A DNA stretch of 64,000 nucleotides, from positions 15,130-79,129 of the forward strand of contig JASMDX010000014.1 in the NCBI GenBank assembly GCA_030752605.1. The letters run 5' to 3'. The stretch comes from GCA-2731375 sp002731375 (lineage in GTDB: Bacteria; Pseudomonadota; Alphaproteobacteria; GCA-2731375). Numbering within the stretch: position 1 is the first letter of the stretch; every line of letters begins with the position of its first letter. Below, piece after piece: positions 54,155-63,371 of the stretch. The translations under genes were made by a program, and so were the position numbers. The notes under the pieces are model-generated. The model saw nothing but the letters and a program-made list of their open reading frames with translations, was not told the DNA's origin and searched no databases.

Positions 54155-55849
54155 TTGGCTACGGTTGCACACCTGAGAAGACCCCAGCGATGGGATGCTC
54201 CGTTCGATCCGGAGATGCAGGACGAAGATGTCCGGCACCTCCTGGAGCGACCGGAAATCGCCGTCATCGATGCGGATTCCTTCCCTGACAGCATGCCGCT
54301 GGAGGGCATACTCCAGAATGATACCAGGCTGGTCCGGTTCAATGCCGGCGACATTGTGGTTCGCGAAGGTGACTACGGAAACTCGGCTTTCCTGATCCTG
54401 GATGGCGAGCTCAGGGTTTTTACTGGCGACTACCCCCAGGATTTGCTTGGGCGGGAAACAGCCGGCAAAAAAGGCATTCTGGAAACCATCTCGCAGATCT
54501 GGACCAACAAACGAATTCCTGAAGTAAGGGATACGGAACGCTATGGTGGCCAGGCTGTCAGAAGGTCAGGTCGGGGCGGCAGGGGAGAGCGCCAGGACGC
54601 AGGATTAAGGGTTTTTGTCCAGGACATCCCGGTGATTCTTGATAAATACCATACGGCTGAAATAACTGAAGGGGCCTTGTTTGGTGAACTAGCCGCCTTG
54701 GGTCGCATTCCCCGTACGGCAACCATTTTTGCAAAAAGCAACGCGACGCTGCTGGAGATCCGCTGGCAGGGGTTGAGGGAAATCCGTCGTTTTGACGATG
54801 GATTCCGTACGATGGTCGACAATCGCTATCGCCAGAATGCCTTGTTGGTGCACCTCCGGGAAACCGAATTGTTCGCAAATCTCAGTGAAGAAGCCCTTGA
54901 CAAGGTCGCATCCGCCACTCTGTTCGAAACATATGGTGCCTTTGACTGGCATGTTAGTTACCAGAAAATGCGCGCTACCGGAAAATCAGGCGCGGCCAAC
55001 GAACCCCCCATTGCCCGTGAAGGGGAATATGTCGATGGCCTGCTGATGATCCGGGCTGGATTTGCCCAGGTTGCCCGCAGCTATGGCAGTGGTCAGCGTA
55101 CACTGACATATCTGGGTGCAAGAGACAGTTTCGGTCTGAAAGAACTTTATCAGGGCTGGAAGTCAGGCCAGACCATTAACATGACAGCTTCCCTAACGGC
55201 GCTTGGTTATGTGGATGCCTTGCGCGTTCCTGCCGCCATCCTTGAGGAAAATGTTTTTCCGGGACTTGATGAAAAAGTTGTCGCCCATGCCCATCCCGAA
55301 TATGGCGGACGCACTCTGTCTGATGATGCCTTGCTGGAGTTTGCCGTCGAGGAGCGTTTTATCAACGCCACCCAGGCCATGCTTATTGACCTGGACAAAT
55401 GTGTCCGGTGTGACGACTGTGTGCGTGCCTGCGCCTCGACCCATGGCGGTAATCCAAGATTTTTACGGCATGGCAAGACTTTTGACCACTGGATGGTGAC
55501 AAACGCCTGTATGCACTGCACTGACCCTGTCTGCATGATTGGCTGTCCTACCGGCGCGATCCACCGCAGCCAGATCGGTGGCAGTGTGGTGATCAATGAT
55601 GATACCTGTATTGGCTGTGCGACCTGTGCCAATTCCTGCCCCTATAACAATATTCGCATGGTCGAGATCCGTAGTGCCGACAGTCATATTTTGGTCGACC
55701 CCGATACTGGTCGTCCCATTCTGAAGGCCACAAAATGTGACCTTTGTTACACCAACCTTGGTGGACCGGCCTGTGTCCGGGCCTGTCCCCACGATGCACT
55801 AAGTCGCGTTGACTTTCATCTGGATGACATAGCGGAAGGGGAACTCTGA
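54155..55849 (+). CDS. Fusion of two cyclic-nucleotide-binding domains with a four-cluster ferredoxin
   Basis: The 564-aa protein has no leader and is cytoplasmic. The first cyclic-nucleotide-binding domain (residues 58-205) shows RFNAGDIVVREGDYGNSAFL and the phosphate-binding cassette GALFGELAALGRIPRTAT with its Arg, but holds an insertion of about 75 residues at 92-165. The second domain (235-375) has degenerate cassette residues (DSFGLKELYQGWKSGQTINM). The C-terminal part (408-545) is a ferredoxin with four [4Fe-4S] groups: CVRCDDCVRAC, CMHCTDPVCMIGC, CIGCATCANSC and CDLCYTNLGGPACVRAC. The start TTG 54155 follows GAGGAG; an earlier TTG at 54119 is possible. The stop overlaps the next start. 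Confidence 0.85.
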   Translation: MATVAHLRRPQRWDAPFDPEMQDEDVRHLLERPEIAVIDADSFPDSMPLEGILQNDTRLVRFNAGDIVVREGDYGNSAFLILDGELRVFTGDYPQDLLGRETAGKKGILETISQIWTNKRIPEVRDTERYGGQAVRRSGRGGRGERQDAGLRVFVQDIPVILDKYHTAEITEGALFGELAALGRIPRTATIFAKSNATLLEIRWQGLREIRRFDDGFRTMVDNRYRQNALLVHLRETELFANLSEEALDKVASATLFETYGAFDWHVSYQKMRATGKSGAANEPPIAREGEYVDGLLMIRAGFAQVARSYGSGQRTLTYLGARDSFGLKELYQGWKSGQTINMTASLTALGYVDALRVPAAILEENVFPGLDEKVVAHAHPEYGGRTLSDDALLEFAVEERFINATQAMLIDLDKCVRCDDCVRACASTHGGNPRFLRHGKTFDHWMVTNACMHCTDPVCMIGCPTGAIHRSQIGGSVVINDDTCIGCATCANSCPYNNIRMVEIRSADSHILVDPDTGRPILKATKCDLCYTNLGGPACVRACPHDALSRVDFHLDDIAEGEL

Positions 55850-56664
55850 TGGTTGCCAGCCGTGTCCGCCTGCTGATGATTGCGTTTGCCGCCGGGATCA
55901 TTTTTTATCTGCTGCTGATCGAAAGCGAAAACAACAGAACGCGGCTGGGAAGTGCAGCAGAACTGACCGGATACTGGCTGTTTGGTATGATGGTCTTTTT
56001 GACGTTATTTAATCTGCGCAAAAAACTGTCCATGATACCGCTGGGCCCCGCCAACATCTGGCTGGCACTGCATTCCATTGGTGGTCTATTGGCGCTGACG
56101 CTCTACTGGTTGCATACTAAGACGCTGTGGCCGCTTGGCGTTTATGAACAAATGCTGGCGGCGCTTTTTTATCTGACCGTCGCCAGCGGCATTTTTGGAC
56201 ATGTGGTTCAGAAAATTTGCCCACCCCGGCTGGCTCAGTCGGATATCGAAGTAATTTTTGAACGCATCCCCGCCCATGTGGCAGAGATCAGACAAAAAGC
56301 CGAAGAAATTGTTCTGTCTTGCAGCGAGGAAACAAGGGAAGACACGCTGGGCAGGCACTATCTTGACACAATGTCCTGGTTTTTCCGTCGGCCCAGATTC
56401 TTCATCAGCCATATGGTGGGCAGTCAAAAGGGGCGCCAGTGGGTGCGGCAACAGGACGCCACCGTCCGGCGCTATCTCAACGAAAACGAGAAAGTCTGGC
56501 TGGACAAGCTGACCGAACAGGCGCAGTTCAAGAACCGTATTGATCTGCACTTTGCTCTGCAAAGCATTATGAAAAGCTGGCTGTTGATCCATCTGCCGTT
56601 AACGGCGACGTTGATGGTCCTCGCGGTGTGGCATCTCCTTGTTGTGAATGTCTACGCGCTATGA
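55849..56664 (+). CDS. Multi-helix membrane protein, possible b-type cytochrome
   Basis: This 271-aa inner-membrane protein has about five helices: LLMIAFAAGIIFYLLLI, YWLFGMMVFLTLFNL, IWLALHSIGGLLALTLYWLH, MLAALFYLTVASGIFGHVV, and at the C-terminus LIHLPLTATLMVLAVWHLLV. Histidines in the last three helices (ALHSIGG, WLHTKT, IFGHVV, LIHLP, VWHLLV) could bind b-type heme. A polar loop of about 90 residues with basic and acidic pairs lies between helices 4 and 5. It probably links the ferredoxin-type neighbour and the quinone pool to the periplasmic cytochromes. It overlaps both neighbours (TGATG and ATGA). Confidence 0.75.
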   Translation: MVASRVRLLMIAFAAGIIFYLLLIESENNRTRLGSAAELTGYWLFGMMVFLTLFNLRKKLSMIPLGPANIWLALHSIGGLLALTLYWLHTKTLWPLGVYEQMLAALFYLTVASGIFGHVVQKICPPRLAQSDIEVIFERIPAHVAEIRQKAEEIVLSCSEETREDTLGRHYLDTMSWFFRRPRFFISHMVGSQKGRQWVRQQDATVRRYLNENEKVWLDKLTEQAQFKNRIDLHFALQSIMKSWLLIHLPLTATLMVLAVWHLLVVNVYAL

Positions 56665-58580
56665 CTGACACCTTTGACTTCAGATTTGACCGCAGTGCCT
56701 ATGAACGGCCCAACAACAAATTTGTTTGTGGTCGTGCGACGGAATGGGGAAAGCCTTGCGCTAGGGGACCCAACGGAGACGGAACATGCGGCGGGACTAC
56801 CGAATGTCAGCCCTATAACAGCAACGGACGCTGGGAATGCCGGCGGCCGGCCCAGAATGGCGGGTCCTGCGCGACAGGACCTTCACCCGATGGGACCTGC
56901 GGGTGCTCTTTGCCACCCTGTGTGCCTAGGCGCTCCCTGCGGCAATTCCGCTGGCGCCTTTCGGTCATCATGGTGGGTGTCGTCGTTGCCCTTATTGCTG
57001 TTTTTACCCATTTGTCGACGGACGGAAATTTTTTTGAAGGGGCGGTACGACTAGCGTTCCTGGATGCCGGTGAACTGACCGGTTCGCATTCCGGTTTCAC
57101 CGGTGCCAAAGGGTGCAAGGCCTGTCACAAAAATCACGATCTGAATCCATCGGTGTGGCTGGCGTCGGTCTTCAAATACAATGATTTGTCTAAGAGGTGT
57201 GTCGATTGTCACAAATTTGGTGGTCCCTCGAACAGTCCACACAACGCAAATTTCAGCACGGCAATTGGCAATCCAGCGAACGGACCGGAATCTACTGAAT
57301 GCACCATGTGTCATACCGAACACAAGGGCGTAGATGCCAATATTTCCGGTCTGAATAATCTACAGTGTGCTTTCTGCCACAAGAAGTCCTTTGCGACTTT
57401 TGACAAGGGGCATCCAAAGTTTTCGGAGGCTTTCCCCCATTTCCGAAGAACATCGATCCGCTTCAATCATGCCTCACATTTGAACAAGAATTTTCTGAAA
57501 CCCGAAGTGAAGGATATGGTGCCGGAAAGCTGCACGACCTGTCATCAGGCCAGCTCTGCCCAGCGCTCGGTTGAACCGCTTGGATTTAAGGAAGCCTGTG
57601 CCGGTTGTCATGCCGACCAGATTGCCCCCCGAAACCTGGTGGTGCTGAACCTGCCGGAGTTCGAGGAAATTACGCTTGACAAAGAAGCTGTGATTGAGGC
57701 CTGCGGGAGGATTGCCGAAGACGATGACGACGACGAAGAAGAGGAATTCGAAAGCATTTCCGAAGATGAACTGAACAGTATCGCCGCTTTCCTGATGAAT
57801 GTGGAGGCTGATGATCATGAAGCCTATTCGGAGGCCTTCCAGGAACTGATTATTGCCATGACGGAAGAGGGACACGTTCCCCTGCCTGACCTTCTGTCCA
57901 AAGCGGGCATTGAGGATGGGCACGCGACCTTGCTGGCGGGGCTCAATCCTGAAGTGATCAAACGTATGGCCTGCGCCTGGGCGAAGAACCAGGAATATGA
58001 ATTGCCGTCAGAACCCGAATTTGGCGGATGGTACGGGGACCTTCTCGAACTGGTTTACAAACCTTCGGGCCATGCCGACCCTGTTCTCAAGGCCTGGCTG
58101 GAAATGGCAATCAGTATCAACAGCGATGATGAAGATGAGTCAGAACGTATTGCCGATATGCGCCATGAACTGCTGTCGCCAGGCAAGGGAGCTGGCGCCT
58201 GTATCAAATGTCATGCCGTCAGTCAGGATACAGAAGACGGCCCTCTGAAAATCGAATGGAATTATCATCGCGACAGTGGTCAAAGTTATCAAACCTATTC
58301 ACACGGGCAGCATCTCAGCCTGGTCAATCCACAAGGCGTCAAGCTTGCGGACCCCAATCAGGGTTGTGCCAGCTGTCACAAACTGGACGTCAAGGCGGAC
58401 TTTGCCAGTGGATACAGTGATTTCAATGCGAAGACGTTCAAGAGTAACTTTGTTTCAATAAAAAAGCAGGCCTGCGTACAATGCCATACTGAGGGGCGCG
58501 TACGGCAGGATTGCCAGTTATGCCATGATTATCACAAGGAGCCTGGCTTCACTGACCAGGTCACAAGAAATGAAAACTAG
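56661..58580 (+). CDS. Ten-heme membrane-anchored cytochrome c with cytoplasmic Cys-rich domain
   Basis: The 639-aa protein has an N-terminal Cys-rich domain with nine cysteines at 23, 33, 43, 49, 60, 70, 80, 82 and 87 and two related units (KPCARGPNGDGTCG and GSCATGPSPDGTCG). An inner-membrane helix follows at residues 101-118 (SVIMVGVVVALIAVFTHL). The periplasmic part has ten heme-c sites: CKACH, CVDCH, CTMCH, CAFCH, CTTCH, CAGCH, CIKCH, CASCH, CVQCH and CQLCH. A heme-free acidic region (DDDDDEEEEFESISEDE) separates the first six from the last four. It overlaps its neighbours on both sides. A role as electron bridge between cytoplasm or inner membrane and the periplasm is inferred. Confidence 0.88.
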   Translation: MTDTFDFRFDRSAYERPNNKFVCGRATEWGKPCARGPNGDGTCGGTTECQPYNSNGRWECRRPAQNGGSCATGPSPDGTCGCSLPPCVPRRSLRQFRWRLSVIMVGVVVALIAVFTHLSTDGNFFEGAVRLAFLDAGELTGSHSGFTGAKGCKACHKNHDLNPSVWLASVFKYNDLSKRCVDCHKFGGPSNSPHNANFSTAIGNPANGPESTECTMCHTEHKGVDANISGLNNLQCAFCHKKSFATFDKGHPKFSEAFPHFRRTSIRFNHASHLNKNFLKPEVKDMVPESCTTCHQASSAQRSVEPLGFKEACAGCHADQIAPRNLVVLNLPEFEEITLDKEAVIEACGRIAEDDDDDEEEEFESISEDELNSIAAFLMNVEADDHEAYSEAFQELIIAMTEEGHVPLPDLLSKAGIEDGHATLLAGLNPEVIKRMACAWAKNQEYELPSEPEFGGWYGDLLELVYKPSGHADPVLKAWLEMAISINSDDEDESERIADMRHELLSPGKGAGACIKCHAVSQDTEDGPLKIEWNYHRDSGQSYQTYSHGQHLSLVNPQGVKLADPNQGCASCHKLDVKADFASGYSDFNAKTFKSNFVSIKKQACVQCHTEGRVRQDCQLCHDYHKEPGFTDQVTRNEN

Positions 58581-60354
58581 GCATGCCACAATTCCAGATT
58601 TGTTGATCGATTTTCGGCCTGTGCAGCTATGGACCAGCCTGCTTCTCACTGGGTTGGTATTGAGTGCATTGGCCGTATGGCCGGTTCAGGCAGCTGAAAA
58701 GAAAGCAGCCGATCCCCATGCCGATGTCTTTGCGGTAAGTTCCTACCCGTCTGCAACAGAATGCGCCAAGTGTCATGGTGAAATCTACGAACAGTGGCGC
58801 TCCTCGAGTCATGCCTATGCATCGATTTCTCCGGTGTTTCACAAGTTTGAACAGGCTATCAACAATCTGGCTCCCACGATCGGAAATTTCTGTGTCCGTT
58901 GTCACGCCCAGGCTGGCACCCAAATGGGTGAAAAACGCGAGGCTCCTCTCTGGGAACGCACGCAAGTATCCCGCGAAGGTATTACCTGCATCACCTGTCA
59001 CCGTGTGGATGAAGCATACCTGAAGGTCAATGGTGAGCGACGCATCGTACCAGGCGATATCTTCCAGCCGGTTTATGGTCCGAAAGGCGGGGCGGGTATC
59101 GCTGAAGTTATCAAAAACAAGGATTACTACAAGGTTGCCACCAGCAAGGAAGAGCGCGGCAACCAGATCCACCTGTCTGGTATCAAGTTCAGCCAGCTCG
59201 ACAAATCAGAATTCTGTGGGGCCTGCCATCAGGTGGCCGTCAACCTCGGCATCAAGCTCGAGGTTGTCTGGGACCAGTACCGCGCTTCACCGGCCAGGGC
59301 AGCCGGGGTCAGCTGTCAGGACTGTCACATGAGCAAAGAGCCTGGCAAGGCCGCCGGTTTCGCCAAAGGCCCGGCAGCCGTCGTCAGCGGGCGTGAACTG
59401 AACCCGGATGGTGTGCGTCATAATCATAGCATGGTGGGACCCGGTTACCCCATTGCCCACCCCGGTATCTTTCCGCACAACACTGAATCCCATAACTGGA
59501 CCATCGAGGAATGGTTGCAGTTTGATTATCGCGCCGGCTGGGGAACAGAAGAGTTTGAGGAAAAAGTCGACAATGAGGAGATTGAAGTCGAGTTTCCCGA
59601 GGCCTGGGAAGATGTCGGTGACCGTGAAGATGCCCGCCTGATCATTGAGGATAATCTCGAGAAGATCGAAAAGAAAAAAGAACTGCGCCGGCAAGTCATG
59701 GAAAACGGCTCCCGTATTGACGGGCCGTTCTTTGAGGGCAGCAAAGGTGCGGGACAGGACCTGTCCTTTGGCTACAAGATTACCAACATCAATCCGGGGC
59801 ACAACCTGCCCTCAGGATCGCTGGGGGCCCAGCCAGAAATCTGGCTGAATGTGGCGCTAATTGATCCGGAGGGCAAGAATGTCTGGGAATCAGGATATGT
59901 GGATTCAGCCGGTGACATGGCCGATCTGCATTCCCAGGATGTGCTGGACGGCAAGCTTCCCCATGACGATCAGCTGTTCAACCTGCAGACCAAGTTCCTG
60001 ACAACTAACCTTAAAGGCACGGACCGCGAGATGTATCTGCCGGTCAATTTTGATATCGACCAGATACCCTTCCTGCGGCCGGCCTCGCAGCCGACGACGG
60101 TGATTAATCACGCGCCCTCCGTTCGCATGGAAGGGCGCAGCATTCCACCCATGGGCTCCCGCATGGCCAATTACACCGTGCCGGGCGACCTGATCACGAA
60201 GCAGGGCAAATACCGTCTGGCGGTACGCCTACGAAGCCGAGCTGAGCCGATCTATTTCATGAAGTTCATTGGAGCCACTACGGACATGATCCGCTCCATG
60301 AATGAATGGATGCTGGCAATCCACCCCTACACCGTTGAGTTCAGGGTCAAATAG
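58570..60354 (+). CDS. Five-heme c-type cytochrome (c554-like), periplasmic
   Basis: This 594-aa protein has a long signal peptide or anchor (hydrophobic residues 20-36, possible cleavage after VQA at 41) and five heme-c sites: CAKCH (65-69), CVRCH (108-112), CITCH (140-144), CGACH (216-220) and CQDCH (249-253). The second half has no heme motifs and looks like an Ig/beta domain (GYKITNINPGHNLPSGSLG, PEIWLNVALIDPEGKNVW). The c554-like arrangement with a beta C-terminus is shared with several multiheme cytochromes of anaerobic and nitrogen-cycle bacteria. It overlaps the previous gene by 11 bases and touches the next (TAGATG). Confidence 0.88.
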   Translation: MKTRHATIPDLLIDFRPVQLWTSLLLTGLVLSALAVWPVQAAEKKAADPHADVFAVSSYPSATECAKCHGEIYEQWRSSSHAYASISPVFHKFEQAINNLAPTIGNFCVRCHAQAGTQMGEKREAPLWERTQVSREGITCITCHRVDEAYLKVNGERRIVPGDIFQPVYGPKGGAGIAEVIKNKDYYKVATSKEERGNQIHLSGIKFSQLDKSEFCGACHQVAVNLGIKLEVVWDQYRASPARAAGVSCQDCHMSKEPGKAAGFAKGPAAVVSGRELNPDGVRHNHSMVGPGYPIAHPGIFPHNTESHNWTIEEWLQFDYRAGWGTEEFEEKVDNEEIEVEFPEAWEDVGDREDARLIIEDNLEKIEKKKELRRQVMENGSRIDGPFFEGSKGAGQDLSFGYKITNINPGHNLPSGSLGAQPEIWLNVALIDPEGKNVWESGYVDSAGDMADLHSQDVLDGKLPHDDQLFNLQTKFLTTNLKGTDREMYLPVNFDIDQIPFLRPASQPTTVINHAPSVRMEGRSIPPMGSRMANYTVPGDLITKQGKYRLAVRLRSRAEPIYFMKFIGATTDMIRSMNEWMLAIHPYTVEFRVK

Positions 60355-61869
60355 ATGTTGGTACAGATCACCGCGAAGAACACCCGTATCCTGCCGATGG
60401 TGCTGGGTGCAGCCCTTGCCGTATCGCTGGCTTTTGCGGCCCAGGCGGCGGATGTGAAGATGGATGACAGCGCCAAGCCCGTAGAACATTCCTCCACCGT
60501 TTTCAAGCCGGACCCAGACTACAAGGAAACACCTTATTCTCCTGAGGCCCAGCGGAAGATTTATGGTGGCAAGTCCGCCGTTGAAACACCGCGTCCCCTG
60601 TTTGAGGCAGGCCGTAAACAGTATGTCTCGGGGCCCTTCGAGGAGGGTATCGATCTGGTCGGCCGCAAGAACCTGATGTTCCCTGGAATGTCCATCTACG
60701 GCGATTGGCGTACAGCAGTGGCCTATAACGACAACGGTGGAACAGAAGTCGGCCGAGTCGCAACTCGCCTGAACTTGGACGTGGACCTGAAACTGACTTC
60801 AACGGAACGTATCCACGCTTTCCTGCGCCCGCTGGACCAGGCGGGCAATTTTACCCGCTTTGATTTTTCGGCTGATGACGAGGATCAGGGCGAACTGGTG
60901 GCTGACGGCAACCTGGAGACCTTGTTTTTTGAAGGTGATCTGGGTTCCATTGCCACGGGTCTGAGTGACGAGTATTCAGACTTTGATCTGCCCTTTGCCT
61001 TGGGCCTGATGCCTTTGCTGTTCCAGAATGGCGTCTGGCTGGAAGATGCTTTCATCGGTGCGGCCTTCACCATTCCGGCCCGCAACAGCAAGGCCCTGGA
61101 TATCTCCAACATGGACTTCACCTTTTTTGCCGGTTTTGACAAGGTGACATCGCCCGCCATAACAGATGGCAATGGCGAGCAGGCCGATCACAATGTGGAT
61201 ATCTACGGCGCCGCTACCTTTGTCGAAGCCAACCAGGGCTACTGGGAGGTAGGTTATGCCCATCTGGATGGCCGCAACAATTTGGACGAATTTGACTTCC
61301 ACAACTTGACTCTGGCCCACAGCCGGCGGTTTGGGGCTTTCATGTCTAACAGTGCCCGCGTGATCTGGAGCTTTGGCCAAAACCGCGAAAACAACGCCCA
61401 GCAGACAGCTGATGGTGTGATTGTGCTGCTGGAAAACTCTCTGATCACGTCGAAGCCTTCCACTTACATTCCCTATTTCAATTTCTTTGCCGGATTTGAC
61501 CGGCCGCAATCTGCTGCCCGTGATAATGGTGGAATTTTGAAAAACACCGGCATCAATTTTGAAACAGACGGCCTGACCGGATATCCGAAATTAGATGACA
61601 CGGGCCATGACACCTTCGGCGGTGCGGTCGGCATCAACTATCTGTTTGGTCTGGATCGCCAGATTGTGGCAGAGGTCGCCGGGTTCAAAATCCGTGGAGA
61701 CGAAAATGAAACGGGCAGGGCGGCCGCCGATGACCAGCTCGGCATTGGTTTGCGCTATCAACAACCCATCAGCAAGGTCTGGATATTACGCGGCGATGTC
61801 ATGGCCGGTTTCCGCAGTGAAGCCGATGATCTCATGGGTGTGCGGTTTGAAGTCCGGCGGAAATTCTGA
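60355..61869 (+). CDS. Outer-membrane beta-barrel protein of the cytochrome island
   Basis: The 504-aa product has a signal peptide (cleavage after AQA at residue 31) and a C-terminal Phe (FEVRRKF), the usual sign for Bam-dependent insertion into the outer membrane. Between them are many amphipathic strands with alternating aromatic and polar residues, such as SIYGDWRTAVAYN, RVATRLNLDVDLKLTSTERI, GYWEVGYAHLDGRNN and ADDQLGIGLRYQQPISKVWI. The first 90 residues are a periplasmic Pro/Lys-rich segment. It lacks heme sites. It is smaller than MtrB-type porins, so direct homology is not claimed, but a role in contact between cytochromes and the cell surface fits the context. Confidence 0.8.
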   Translation: MLVQITAKNTRILPMVLGAALAVSLAFAAQAADVKMDDSAKPVEHSSTVFKPDPDYKETPYSPEAQRKIYGGKSAVETPRPLFEAGRKQYVSGPFEEGIDLVGRKNLMFPGMSIYGDWRTAVAYNDNGGTEVGRVATRLNLDVDLKLTSTERIHAFLRPLDQAGNFTRFDFSADDEDQGELVADGNLETLFFEGDLGSIATGLSDEYSDFDLPFALGLMPLLFQNGVWLEDAFIGAAFTIPARNSKALDISNMDFTFFAGFDKVTSPAITDGNGEQADHNVDIYGAATFVEANQGYWEVGYAHLDGRNNLDEFDFHNLTLAHSRRFGAFMSNSARVIWSFGQNRENNAQQTADGVIVLLENSLITSKPSTYIPYFNFFAGFDRPQSAARDNGGILKNTGINFETDGLTGYPKLDDTGHDTFGGAVGINYLFGLDRQIVAEVAGFKIRGDENETGRAAADDQLGIGLRYQQPISKVWILRGDVMAGFRSEADDLMGVRFEVRRKF

Positions 61870-61911
61870 TGCTGGTCTGGCGAATGACACGGCAGGAGAG
61901 GAGCAAGTGAC

Positions 61912-63186
61912 ATGGATGTTCTGATTGATCTGGCTGCGATCACCTTTCTTGGTGTGGTCACTGTCTGCACGGGCAGCTGGGCCCTGATGTACAACCGTCG
62001 CACCCTGCTGGCGCGGAAAACCCATGAACACCAGCAGAATCTGCTGCGGGCGCAAATCGATCTGATTGCCGATCGCCGCCGCATGGAAAGGGAGAAAACG
62101 GACCTTTCCTGGAACGGCTCTAGGAAGTTCGAAATCCAGCGCAAACAAATTGAAGCTGACGGCGTATGTTCGTTCTATCTCACCCCCCATGACCGAAAGA
62201 ACCTGCCACCCTTTGAACCTGGTCAGTTCCTGACCTTCAACTTGCCGGTACCGGGCCAAACTAAAAACATCGTCCGCTGCTATTCCCTGTCGGACAGTCC
62301 CAACCATCCGGATTATTATAGGGTCTCCATCAAGCGCGTGCCTCCCCCCAGGGACCAGCCCGAATTGCCACCAGGCCTGTCATCCAATTATTTCCTTGAC
62401 CATATGGAAGAAGGCGACATCCTGGATGTGATGGCCCCGTCTGGCCATTTCTATCTGGATATGTCGTCCCACAACCCGGTTGTCTTGATCGGCGGCGGTG
62501 TTGGTCTGACGCCGGTCCTGTCCATGCTCAATGCCATTGTCGCAACCGGATCACAGCGCGAAACCCATTTCTTCTATGGCATCGTCAGTGGCAAGGACCA
62601 TGCCTTCAAGGATCACCTGAACCAGATTGCCCGTGAAAACATCAACGTGCATCTACATGTCTGCTATTCCAACCCGGCAGAAGACGATGTGGGAGGTGAG
62701 GACTACCAGCATGCAGGCCGTGTTGGCGTGCCGCTGTTCAAGGAACTGTTGGATTCGAACAACTACGATTTTTATCTCTGTGGCCCGCCGCCCATGATGA
62801 ACTCCATTGTGGGTGACTTGGGGGAATGGGGTGTTCCTGAAAAGAACATTCACTTTGAAGCCTTCGGCCCAGCTTCGGTCAAGAAGACCAAGGATGAACA
62901 GAAGACTGATGGGGCAGCGCCGGATGTCTCTTACGAGGTTAATTTTGCCCGGTCCAACAAAAAGATCACCTGGACACCCGAGACCGGATCGCTGCTTGAG
63001 CTTGCAGAGTGCAATGGGGTCAACGCTATCAATTCTGGTTGCCGAGCAGGGAATTGTGGCTCCTGCATCACTGCGATCAAGCAGGGCGAAGTCGAATATG
63101 TCAGTGAACCAGGTTCACCCCCGGAAGACGGCTCCTGTCTTGCCTGCATCACAGTGCCAAAGTCCAACATGGAAATTGACGCCTGA
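61912..63186 (+). CDS. Membrane-anchored NAD(P)H-dependent FAD/2Fe-2S reductase
   Basis: This 424-aa protein has an N-terminal membrane helix (residues 3-26), a charged linker, then a ferredoxin-reductase module: FAD site RCYSLSD at 122-128, nucleotide-binding VLIGGGVGLTPVLSML near 191-206 and CGPPPMMNSIVGDLG near 290. A C-terminal plant-type [2Fe-2S] domain has CRAGNCGSC (377-385) and a fourth Cys at 412. The order FNR then 2Fe-2S with an N-terminal anchor is like the phenol-hydroxylase/NqrF-type reductases. It probably passes electrons from NAD(P)H to the island's cytochromes, or the reverse. It is 42 bases after the barrel gene and last in the operon. Confidence 0.88.
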   Translation: MDVLIDLAAITFLGVVTVCTGSWALMYNRRTLLARKTHEHQQNLLRAQIDLIADRRRMEREKTDLSWNGSRKFEIQRKQIEADGVCSFYLTPHDRKNLPPFEPGQFLTFNLPVPGQTKNIVRCYSLSDSPNHPDYYRVSIKRVPPPRDQPELPPGLSSNYFLDHMEEGDILDVMAPSGHFYLDMSSHNPVVLIGGGVGLTPVLSMLNAIVATGSQRETHFFYGIVSGKDHAFKDHLNQIARENINVHLHVCYSNPAEDDVGGEDYQHAGRVGVPLFKELLDSNNYDFYLCGPPPMMNSIVGDLGEWGVPEKNIHFEAFGPASVKKTKDEQKTDGAAPDVSYEVNFARSNKKITWTPETGSLLELAECNGVNAINSGCRAGNCGSCITAIKQGEVEYVSEPGSPPEDGSCLACITVPKSNMEIDA

Positions 63187-63371
63187 TCCGGCTGATCAAG
63201 CCTTTTCATGAACCAGGATCAGACGGCATCAGGCCAACATCGATCAACCCAATGGTATCGCTCAGGAAGCCGTGCAGATTAGGCCAAAATCCGGTTGATC
63301 CTCGAGCTGTGCCAAAAGTCGCCATCCCAGCATCTAGATTTTCCCACACAGTCGACTGAGATTTCTGGCGA
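63187..63371. other. Junction right of the cytochrome island
   Basis: No gene is visible. CTGATCC at the end of the reductase gene and GGATCAG near 63216 could pair over a loop of about 27 bases and may end the operon, but this is weak. All frames carry frequent stops. Confidence 0.35.

Noticed and set aside
60355..61869. Calling the barrel protein an MtrB homologue
   Set aside because: It is about 200 residues shorter and lacks the N-terminal CxxC of MtrB; only the context is similar.
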